From: Burkholderiaceae bacterium
GTDB lineage: Bacteria > Pseudomonadota > Gammaproteobacteria > Burkholderiales > Burkholderiaceae_C
DNA length: 6,021 nucleotides
Direction: 5' to 3'
NCBI GenBank assembly: GCA_024235915.1
Contig: JACKLO010000001.1
Span: forward strand, 1-6,021
In this document: in pieces, positions 1 through 5,519 of the stretch
Position numbering within the stretch: the stretch's first letter is position 1
Layout: each line of letters starts with the position of its first letter
The notes under the pieces: model-generated
The model's database searches: none
What the model saw: the letters and a program-made list of their open reading frames with translations, nothing else
Told to the model about the DNA's origin: nothing
Made by a program: the position numbers and the translations under genes

Positions 1-1
1 C

Positions 2-994
2 GACGAGACCAACGCCGAGCGCGCGGTCACGCAGCCGGGCAACAACGCGCCGTTCTGGCGTGGCGTGCACAACTCCGGCAACGTGCCGGGTGTCACCAGC
101 CTGCCCGGGCTGGAGATGGGCGTGCTGATGCAGCGCCCGGTGCAGTACCCCGGCTCGAACTACACCTCCGCGGGTGAAGCCTGGCGTCAGGTGCGCAACA
201 ACTGGCTGATCCCCTACGGCGGTGCGCTGATGCTGATCATGCTGGTGGCGGCGGTGCTGCACTACGTGGTCAAGGGGCCGCTGGACACCAAGGAAGGCCC
301 GACGGGCCGTGTCATCGAGCGCTTCACACCGCTGGAGCGCGCGGCGCACTGGGTCAACGCCATCGCCTTCGTGGTGCTGGCGGTCTCCGGCATCGTGATG
401 GCCTTCGGCAAGTTCTTCCTGCTGCCGGCGCTCGGGGGCACGCTGTTCGGCTGGCTGACCTACCTGCTGAAGAACCTGCACAACTTCGCCGGCCCGCTGT
501 TCGCGGTGTCGCTGATCATCGTGATCGTCACCTTCGTGAAGGACAACCTGCCGAGCAAGGACGACATGGTCTGGCTGGCCAAGGGGGGCGGGCTTCTGAA
601 CGGTGCGCACGTGCCTTCGCACCGCTTCAACGCCGGCGAGAAGATCCTGTTCTGGGTGGGCGTGTTCGTGTTCGGCGTGCTCGTCGTCGCCTCGGGCCTG
701 GTGCTGAACCAGCTGATCCCGCAGGTCTCGCCGACGCGCGAGAACATGCAGATCGCGCAGATGGTGCACGGCGCCTCGTCGCTGTTGATGATGGCGCTGT
801 TCATCGGCCACATCTACATGGGCACGATCGGGGCCAAGGGCGCCTACTCGGCCATGCGCAACGGCTACGTCGACGAGACCTGGGCCAAGGAGCATCACGA
901 GCTCTGGTACGACGACGTGAAGGCCGGCCGCATCCCGGCCCAGCGTTCGGCCGCGCCGCTGCCGTCACCCGGCACCACCCCGGCCAAGGCCTGA
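2..994 (+). CDS. Formate dehydrogenase gamma subunit (cytochrome b556-type), 5'-truncated by window edge
   Basis: Membrane subunit of a respiratory formate dehydrogenase (FdnI/FdoI type): it anchors the catalytic dimer and passes electrons from its iron-sulfur subunit through two b hemes to quinone. The reading frame is open from base 2, giving 330 codons, so the true start lies upstream; the GTG at 65 is internal. An N-terminal region of about 70 visible residues (with TQPGNNAPFW) precedes a first hydrophobic helix (about bases 221-280). Four more helices follow, near 345-410, 475-540, 640-715 and 765-835. Candidate heme histidines are in RAAHWVN (codon 347-349), NLHNF (479-481), MVHG (767-769) and IGHIYMG (809-811). 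The last two are 14 residues apart, as I recall for H155/H169 of E. coli FdnI. The protein is much longer than E. coli FdnI (about 217 residues). The tail is rich in Pro and Ala. It ends nine bases before fdhD, which supports an fdh operon. Family assignment is secure; electron acceptor and orientation are inferred. Confidence 0.93.
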   Translation, partial: DETNAERAVTQPGNNAPFWRGVHNSGNVPGVTSLPGLEMGVLMQRPVQYPGSNYTSAGEAWRQVRNNWLIPYGGALMLIMLVAAVLHYVVKGPLDTKEGPTGRVIERFTPLERAAHWVNAIAFVVLAVSGIVMAFGKFFLLPALGGTLFGWLTYLLKNLHNFAGPLFAVSLIIVIVTFVKDNLPSKDDMVWLAKGGGLLNGAHVPSHRFNAGEKILFWVGVFVFGVLVVASGLVLNQLIPQVSPTRENMQIAQMVHGASSLLMMALFIGHIYMGTIGAKGAYSAMRNGYVDETWAKEHHELWYDDVKAGRIPAQRSAAPLPSPGTTPAKA

Positions 995-1003
995 GCCGGC
1001 GCC

Positions 1004-1924
1004 ATGTCGATCCCCGGTGAAGCCCTGCCTCGCCCGACGGCGGCTCCCAGGCCGCTGGTGGCGGGGGCGCCCAGGCTCACCGAGGCCCGGGGCGAACTGC
1101 TGCGCGAGATCACCATCCTCGACGAGTATGGTGACCGGCGCATCATCCACATCCCGGCGGAACGGCCGCTGACGGTCTTCGTCGACAAGCGCGAACTGGT
1201 CACGCTGATGACGCTCGGCGCCATGCCCGAGCACCTTGTGCTGGGCTACCTGCTGAACCAGCGGCTGATCAAGCGCGTCGACGAGATCGAGTCGATCACG
1301 GTGGACTGGGATGTCGCCGCCGCCGCGGTCCGGACCCGGGCAGGCGTGGCCGACATCGAGGCCCGGACCGCCAAGCGGGTGGTCACCACCGGCTGCGGTC
1401 AGGGCACGGTGTTCGGCGACCAGCTGGAAGACCTCAATGGCATCCACCTGCCGGAAGCGGCCCGCGCCCGCATCCGCCAGAGCCACCTGCACCGCATGCT
1501 CGAGACCATGCGGCAGCAGGACAGCATCCACCGCAAGGCCGGTTCGGTGCACGGCTGCGCGCTGTTCCGTCTCGACGCCGGCCAGCCCGAACTGATGATG
1601 TTCGTCGAGGACGTCGGTCGCCACAACGCGATCGACACCATTGCCGGCTGGATGGGGCTGCATGGCGTCGATGGTGTCGACAAGGCCTTCTACACCACCG
1701 GGCGCTTGACCAGCGAGATGGTGATGAAGGCCGCGCACCTGGGCGTTCCCATCGTGGTGTCGCGCAACGGCGTCACCGCCATGGGCCACGAGATGGCCTC
1801 GCGCCTGGGCATGGCGCTGTTCGGTCGCGCGTCGAACCGGCACTTCCTCTGCTACACCGGCTTCGAGCGCTTCGATTCCGAGCCGGAGCCGCAGCGCCCC
1901 GCAGTGCGCGTCGTCTCTGGCTGA
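1004..1924 (+). CDS. fdhD: FdhD, formate dehydrogenase accessory sulfurtransferase
   Basis: FdhD carries sulfur from the cysteine desulfurase IscS to the molybdenum (bis-MGD) cofactor of formate dehydrogenase, and without it the enzyme is inactive; it acts in the cytoplasm. Family signatures seen in the 306-residue product: TTGCGQGTVFGD with C131, AGSVHGCALF (H183, C185), DVGRHNAIDT (D203-T212), and the C-terminal stretch from YTTGRLTSEMVMKAA through GVPIVVSRNGVTAMGHEMA to FLCYTGFERF. About 30 residues at the N-terminus precede the conserved domain, so the protein is slightly longer than the E. coli one (about 277). ATG 1004 follows the gamma-subunit stop by nine bases with no strong Shine-Dalgarno, consistent with translational coupling. 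Odd point: the CxxC of E. coli FdhD (C121/C124) reads CGQG here, so the second cysteine is missing. The stop is followed two bases later by a hairpin-forming tandem repeat. Identification is firm; the consequence of the missing cysteine is unknown. Confidence 0.95.
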   Translation: MSIPGEALPRPTAAPRPLVAGAPRLTEARGELLREITILDEYGDRRIIHIPAERPLTVFVDKRELVTLMTLGAMPEHLVLGYLLNQRLIKRVDEIESITVDWDVAAAAVRTRAGVADIEARTAKRVVTTGCGQGTVFGDQLEDLNGIHLPEAARARIRQSHLHRMLETMRQQDSIHRKAGSVHGCALFRLDAGQPELMMFVEDVGRHNAIDTIAGWMGLHGVDGVDKAFYTTGRLTSEMVMKAAHLGVPIVVSRNGVTAMGHEMASRLGMALFGRASNRHFLCYTGFERFDSEPEPQRPAVRVVSG

Positions 1925-1926
1925 GG

Positions 1927-1992
1927 CTGGACTGAAGACAGTCCCTGCGGACTGTCTTCAGCCTGCCGAAGCGGCCGAGCTCTGCGAGGCCG
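1927..1992. repeat. Tandem hairpin repeat, copy 1 (66 bp)
   Basis: This 66-bp unit is identical at every base to 2002-2067, with start-to-start spacing of 75 bp. It contains a perfect 13-bp inverted repeat (arms 1932-1944 and 1949-1961, loop CTGC). A second weaker hairpin follows (arms CGGCC 1972-1976 and GGCCG 1988-1992). A competing small hairpin GCCG-AAG-CGGC (1965-1975) cannot form together with the second one. The unit begins two bases after the fdhD stop. It looks like a REP/BIME-like intergenic repeat; whether other copies exist in the genome cannot be told from this window. Confidence 0.9.
1932..1961. terminator. 13-bp perfect stem-loop after fdhD, possible transcription stop or mRNA 3'-end stabiliser
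   Basis: CTGAAGACAGTCC pairs perfectly with GGACTGTCTTCAG around the loop CTGC, seven bases past the fdhD stop. There is no T-run behind it, so it is not a textbook intrinsic terminator. In a GC-rich genome it may still act as a Rho-linked or exonuclease-blocking 3' end. The same structure recurs at 2007-2036. The structure is seen in the sequence; the function is inferred. Confidence 0.45.
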
Positions 1993-2001
1993 GGGGAGGA
2001 T

Positions 2002-2067
2002 CTGGACTGAAGACAGTCCCTGCGGACTGTCTTCAGCCTGCCGAAGCGGCCGAGCTCTGCGAGGCCG
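2002..2067. repeat. Tandem hairpin repeat, copy 2 (66 bp)
   Basis: Second exact copy of the unit at 1927-1992, separated from it by nine bases. The main hairpin has arms 2007-2019 and 2024-2036. The second hairpin gains one base pair here (GCGGCC 2046-2051 with GGCCGC 2063-2068). Absence of any mismatch between copies points to recent duplication or ongoing homogenisation. It ends 47 bases before the start of the MetE-like gene, so it lies in the spacer rather than in a coding sequence. Confidence 0.9.
2007..2036. terminator. Second copy of the 13-bp stem-loop
   Basis: Identical arms (2007-2019 and 2024-2036) and loop to the structure at 1932-1961. Two strong hairpins in series between fdhD and the next gene would be expected to uncouple their expression. 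No T-run follows. The dyad is symmetrical, so it would fold on either strand. Confidence 0.4.
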
Positions 2068-2081
2068 CAGGAGAAGCGCCC

Positions 2082-2087
2082 TAGACT
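2082..2087 (+). promoter_or_regulatory. Weak candidate -10 element before the MetE-like gene
   Basis: TAGACT matches 4 of 6 bases of TATAAT and sits 27 bases before the ATG at 2115. No convincing -35 is present at the proper distance, since that position falls in the repeat (2059-2064, GCGAGG). If used, transcription would start near 2094. Weak evidence. Confidence 0.2.
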
Positions 2088-2115
2088 CGTGTCTCCCATC
2101 AGAACGGAGACGCGA
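2087..2115 (+). promoter_or_regulatory. Leader hairpin that can mask the ribosome binding site
   Basis: Bases 2088-2096 (CGTGTCTCC) pair with 2106-2114 (GGAGACGCG) over nine base pairs including one G-U. T2087 can add a pair with A2115 of the start codon. The loop is CATCAGAAC (2097-2105). The right arm contains the Shine-Dalgarno GGAG (2106-2109), five bases before ATG, so the fold would hide the ribosome binding site. A competing fold, AGAC-TCGT-GTCT (2083-2094), would free it. The pairing is seen directly; any control of translation is inferred, and it requires a transcript starting upstream of about 2087. Confidence 0.4.
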
Positions 2116-3215
2116 TGAACGCCACCCGCCCGCCCTTCCGCGCCGACCAGGTCGGCAGCCTGCTGCGCCACGAGGCGCTGGCCGCCATGCGCGCCCGCTG
2201 GAAGGCCGGTGAAGTGGACGATCAGACGCTGCGCGAGGCCGAGGACCGCGCGATTGCCGACGCCGTGCGGCGCCAGCAGGACATCGGCCTGCAGGCCGTC
2301 ACCGACGGCGAGTTCCGCCGTGACTGGTGGCATCTGGATTTCCTGGCCCAACTCGACGGTGTCACGCTCACCGCCAACCCGGGCCCGAAGTTCAAGATCG
2401 CCGGGCAGAGCGAGCAGCCGCCCATCGCCACCGTCACCGGCCGCATCGGCTGCAGCCGGCCGATCATGACCGAGCACTTCGCCTACCTGAAGTCGGTAGC
2501 CACGGCGGTGCCGAAGATGACGATCCCCTCGCCATCGATGCTGCATCTGCGGGGCGGCCGCGCGGCCATCTCCCGCGAGGCGTATCCCGATCTGGATGTC
2601 TTCTGGGACGACGTTGCAGCGGCCTACCGCCAGGCCATCGCGCACCTGGCCGACGCCGGGTGCCGATACCTGCAGCTCGACGACATCACCTTCGCCTATC
2701 TCTGCGACCCCAAGATCCAGGCCAACTGCCGCGCCAACGGTGACGACCCGGCCGAGCTGCCGCGGCGCTATGCGCAGACCATCAACGCCGCGCTGCGCAA
2801 CCGGCCGGCCGACATGGCGGTGACCATCCACACCTGCCGTGGCAACTTCAAGAGTGCCTGGGTGGCCGAGGGCGGCTACGACCCGGTGGTGGAGGCCATG
2901 TTCTCCACCGACGTCGACGGCTGGTTCATGGAGTTCGACAGCGAACGCGCCGGCGGGTTCGAGCCGCTGCGCGCCGTGCCCAAGGGCAAGACCGTGGTGC
3001 TCGGCCTGGTGACCACCAAGCTGGGCGAACTCGAGGACAAGGACAAGCTCAAGCGCCGCATCGACGAGGCTGCGAAGATCGTGCCACTGGACCAGTTGGC
3101 CCTCAGCCCGCAGTGCGGCTTTTCCAGCACCCACCACGGCAACGCCCTGTCGATGGACGACCAGTGGCGCAAGCTGGAGCGGGTGGTGGAGGTGGCGCAC
3201 GAGGTCTGGGGCTGA
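2115..3215 (+). CDS. MetE C-terminal-domain-like zinc methyltransferase (cobalamin-independent methionine synthase family)
   Basis: A 366-residue single-domain member of the UROD/MetE-like TIM-barrel superfamily, corresponding to the catalytic C-terminal half of MetE, which moves a methyl group to a zinc-bound thiol. Seen: ADQVGSLLR near the N-terminus (family VGSxxR), TDGEFRRDWWHLDF, YLQLDDITFAYL, the zinc motif IHTCRGNF (H239, C241), MEFDSERAG (E273) and SPQCGFSST (C334). These match E. coli MetE ligands H641/C643/E665/C726, and the E-to-C spacing of 61 residues is the same. The N-terminal half of MetE is absent, as in Bacillus YxjG/YxjH and archaeal core enzymes. ATG 2115 has GGAG five bases upstream. 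Substrate is uncertain: homocysteine is the usual annotation, but other thiol-alkyl transferases of this fold, such as epoxyalkane:coenzyme M transferase, have similar length. No methionine genes are beside it to settle this. Family firm, exact reaction open. Confidence 0.88.
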   Translation: MNATRPPFRADQVGSLLRHEALAAMRARWKAGEVDDQTLREAEDRAIADAVRRQQDIGLQAVTDGEFRRDWWHLDFLAQLDGVTLTANPGPKFKIAGQSEQPPIATVTGRIGCSRPIMTEHFAYLKSVATAVPKMTIPSPSMLHLRGGRAAISREAYPDLDVFWDDVAAAYRQAIAHLADAGCRYLQLDDITFAYLCDPKIQANCRANGDDPAELPRRYAQTINAALRNRPADMAVTIHTCRGNFKSAWVAEGGYDPVVEAMFSTDVDGWFMEFDSERAGGFEPLRAVPKGKTVVLGLVTTKLGELEDKDKLKRRIDEAAKIVPLDQLALSPQCGFSSTHHGNALSMDDQWRKLERVVEVAHEVWG

Positions 3216-3239
3216 CGGCCCAGCCGACGCGGCGACAAT
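3212..3239 (+). promoter_or_regulatory. Candidate sigma-70-like promoter for dcd
   Basis: CTGACG (3212-3217, 4/6 to TTGACA) and GACAAT (3234-3239, 4/6 to TATAAT) are separated by 16 bases and overlap the stop of the preceding gene. A start near 3246 would give a leader of about 24 bases before ATG 3270. Both boxes are weak matches, so this is only a candidate. Confidence 0.3.
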
Positions 3240-3269
3240 GCCGGCTCCAACCGCCCGACCGGAACCCCG

Positions 3270-3839
<570 letters not shown>

Positions 3840-3849
3840 GGAGGGCGGC

Positions 3850-4737
3850 ATGAAGTGGGAAGGCCACCGACAGAGCCGCAACGTCGAGGACCGGCGCGCC
3901 GGCGGTGGTGGAATCCCCGGCCTCGGCGGCGGGCGGCGCGTGGGCGGCAAGGGGCTGGGCCTCGGCTCGATCGTCATCGCCGTGATCGCCGCCTGGATCT
4001 TCGGCATCAACCCGTTGACCGTGCTGGGCCTGCTCGGTGGCATGGACGGTGGTGCGCCGGTGTCCCAGGGGCCGGCGGCTGCACCACCCGCGTCGGACCG
4101 CGAGGCCATGTTCGTCTCCACCGTGCTGGCCGACACCGAGGACGTCTGGCAGGCGCTGTTCCGCAGCGGCGGGCAGAGCTACCGTGAGCCGAAGCTGGTG
4201 CTGTTCCGCGGCGCCGTGCCCACCGCCTGCGGCACCGGCCAGAGCGCGATGGGGCCGTTCTACTGCCCGGGCGACTACAAGGTCTACATCGACCTCGGCT
4301 TCTTCGAGACGCTGTCGCGCCAGATGGGCGCGCCCGGTGATTTCGCGCAGGCCTACGTGATTGCGCACGAGGTGGGTCACCACGTGCAGCGGCTGATCGG
4401 CGTGACCGACAGGGTCGACGCGATGCGCGGGCGCATCTCGCAGGCGCAGATGAACGCGATGTCGGTCCGCGTGGAACTGCAGGCCGACTGCCTGGCCGGC
4501 GTCTGGACGCATCATTCCCAGCGCGGCAAGAACTGGCTGGAGCAGGGCGACATCCAGGAGGCGATGAACGCCGCCGCCCGCATCGGCGACGACGCGCTGC
4601 AGCGGCAGAGCACGGGCACCGTGCGCCCCGAGAGCTTCACCCACGGCAGCAGCGAACAGCGCATGCGCTGGTTCCAGCGTGGCGTGCAGAGCGGCCAGGT
4701 GGCCGCCTGCAACACCTTCGACGCGCAGACCCTGTGA
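3850..4737 (+). CDS. ypfJ: Membrane-anchored neutral zinc metallopeptidase, YpfJ/KPN_02809 family
   Basis: A 295-residue member of the putative neutral zinc metallopeptidase family (Pfam Zn_peptidase, PF04228; E. coli YpfJ). Order of parts: MKWEGHRQSRNVEDRR start typical of the family; Gly/Arg-rich stretch (residues 18-38); one membrane helix (about 39-63); Pro/Ala/Gly linker (64-80); peptidase domain. Zinc site: HEVGHH (H173, E174, H177), with E209 in VELQADCLAGVW as probable third ligand. C127, C139, C214 and C287 could form disulfides if the domain is outside the membrane, as expected from the basic N-terminus (inference). GAGGAGGG (3838-3845) gives a strong ribosome binding site that begins inside the dcd stop. 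Translational coupling to dcd is therefore likely, though no functional link between them is evident. Substrate and biological role of the family are unknown to me. Family assignment is firm. Confidence 0.94.
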   Translation: MKWEGHRQSRNVEDRRAGGGGIPGLGGGRRVGGKGLGLGSIVIAVIAAWIFGINPLTVLGLLGGMDGGAPVSQGPAAAPPASDREAMFVSTVLADTEDVWQALFRSGGQSYREPKLVLFRGAVPTACGTGQSAMGPFYCPGDYKVYIDLGFFETLSRQMGAPGDFAQAYVIAHEVGHHVQRLIGVTDRVDAMRGRISQAQMNAMSVRVELQADCLAGVWTHHSQRGKNWLEQGDIQEAMNAAARIGDDALQRQSTGTVRPESFTHGSSEQRMRWFQRGVQSGQVAACNTFDAQTL

Positions 4738-4744
4738 TCCCCGG

Positions 4745-4774
4745 GGCCTGGCGCACCGGCCGGTGCGTCAGGCC
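4745..4774. terminator. Bidirectional hairpin between convergent genes
   Basis: GCCTGGCGCACCGG (4746-4759) is followed directly by its near-perfect complement CCGGTGCGTCAGGC (4760-4773). There is one G-U pair in the plus-strand RNA (A-C mismatch in the minus-strand RNA), and an outer G4745-C4774 pair. The practical loop is GGCC. It lies eight bases past the metallopeptidase stop and covers the stop codon (4768-4770) of the leftward oxidoreductase gene. No T-run is present on either side, so it may be a Rho-assisted or attenuating structure rather than a classic intrinsic terminator. Confidence 0.5.
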
Positions 4775-5424
4775 GCCGCCACCGTGAATCGCTGCCGGTG
4801 GTGGGCCGGGCGCTCCAGTTCGTCGGCGATGGCCACCGCAAGGTCGGCCACCGAGATGCCCGCGGGTGCGGTGCCGGCCATCATCAGTTCTTCGCCGCCC
4901 ACCTGGTACCGCCCGCTGCGCTCGCCGGGTGCCAGCATCGCCGGCGGCGACAGGAACACCCAGTCCAGGTCCGTGATGCCACGCATCTCGGTCAGCAGGT
5001 CGCGTGCGGCGCGCGCACCGGGCACGACGTTCGGCGGCACCTGGTCCACGAAGGCCGGCGTGTCCACCAGTTGCACGCCGGGTGCCACGAACAGGCTGCC
5101 GGCCCCGCCGACTACCAGCACGCGTGCCACACCGGCGGCGCGTACGCCGGCCAGGATGGCGCGGCTGCCCAGGGCGAAGGTCTCGGCCAACTGCTGGTGT
5201 TCCCAGCCCGGGTTGAAGGCGCTGACCACGGCGTCGGCGCCGCGGGCGGCGGTTGCCACGTCGGCGGGCTTCAGCGCATCGCCGGTCACCACGCGCAGGC
5301 CGTCGCGGGCGGGCAGCTTGGCCGGGTCGCGGGCCAGCACGGTCACGGTGTGGCCACGCGACAGCAGTTCCGACAGCAGCGGCGCGCCGACGAAGCCGGT
5401 GGCGCCGATCAGGGTGAGGTTCAT
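4768..5424 (-). CDS. Small NAD(P)-binding oxidoreductase (atypical SDR / NmrA-like)
   Basis: A 218-residue Rossmann-fold protein of the atypical short-chain dehydrogenase group (NAD(P)H-binding, YwnB-like). The N-terminus MNLTLIGATGFVGAPLL has the GxxGxxG dinucleotide loop (G7, G10, G13). R32 after the second strand suggests NADP(H) rather than NAD(H). GDAL near residues 48-51 and VVSAFNPG near 66-73 follow the usual pattern, and RVLVVGGAGSLF is the fourth or fifth strand. No classical YxxxK catalytic pair is obvious, which is common in this group, so substrate and even catalysis are uncertain. The ATG (complement of 5422-5424) is preceded by AGGAG (complement of 5431-5435) six bases away. 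It is divergent from the LysR-type gene starting about 78 bases away, so that regulator is its likely controller (inference from gene layout). Confidence 0.88.
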   Translation of the reverse strand: MNLTLIGATGFVGAPLLSELLSRGHTVTVLARDPAKLPARDGLRVVTGDALKPADVATAARGADAVVSAFNPGWEHQQLAETFALGSRAILAGVRAAGVARVLVVGGAGSLFVAPGVQLVDTPAFVDQVPPNVVPGARAARDLLTEMRGITDLDWVFLSPPAMLAPGERSGRYQVGGEELMMAGTAPAGISVADLAVAIADELERPAHHRQRFTVAAA

Positions 5425-5502
5425 GCAAAGCTCCTGGATGAGAAGGCCTACAGTCTTTCATCGCCACGTTCGAGCCAGTAGTCGGTCAGAATCGTCAGCA
5501 CC
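5425..5502. promoter_or_regulatory. Divergent control region between oxidoreductase and LysR-type gene
   Basis: This 78-base spacer must carry the promoters of both divergent genes. Apart from the leftward ribosome binding site at 5431-5435 I see no convincing -35/-10 pair. TACAGT (5449-5454) is a 4/6 match to a rightward -10 without a partner. GTCAG occurs twice nine bases apart (5485-5489 and 5494-5498), which is too short to call an operator. Confidence 0.35.
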
Positions 5503-5519
5503 TTGAAGCCCAGCTTAAA
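5503..5519. promoter_or_regulatory. 17-bp dyad at the LysR gene start, possible operator
   Basis: TTGAAGC-CCA-GCTTAAA is an imperfect palindrome with six of seven bases paired between arms 5503-5509 and 5513-5519. It is the most AT-rich patch near this junction. It overlaps the proposed TTG start, a position that would fit autoregulation, but it does not show the T-N11-A core spacing expected of a standard LysR box. Function inferred. Confidence 0.3.

Noticed and set aside
965..1843. Minus-strand open frame of 292 codons opposite fdhD
   Set aside because: Composition is typical of a GC-rich shadow frame, with no recognisable domain, and the plus strand holds a clear fdhD.
1927..2067. CRISPR-like repeats
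   Set aside because: Only two copies, 66-bp units with a nine-base gap and strong internal hairpins; this does not fit repeat-spacer architecture and no cas genes are present.
2068..2114. SAM (S-box) or cobalamin riboswitch before the MetE-like gene
   Set aside because: The space between repeat and start codon is only 47 bases, too short for either aptamer, and no conserved core motif is visible.
4637..5467. Minus-strand frame of 276 codons and plus-strand frames of 275 and 227 codons over the oxidoreductase
   Set aside because: They are Arg/Pro/Ala-rich shadows. The 218-residue frame has the Rossmann motif and a good ribosome binding site, so it is the real gene.
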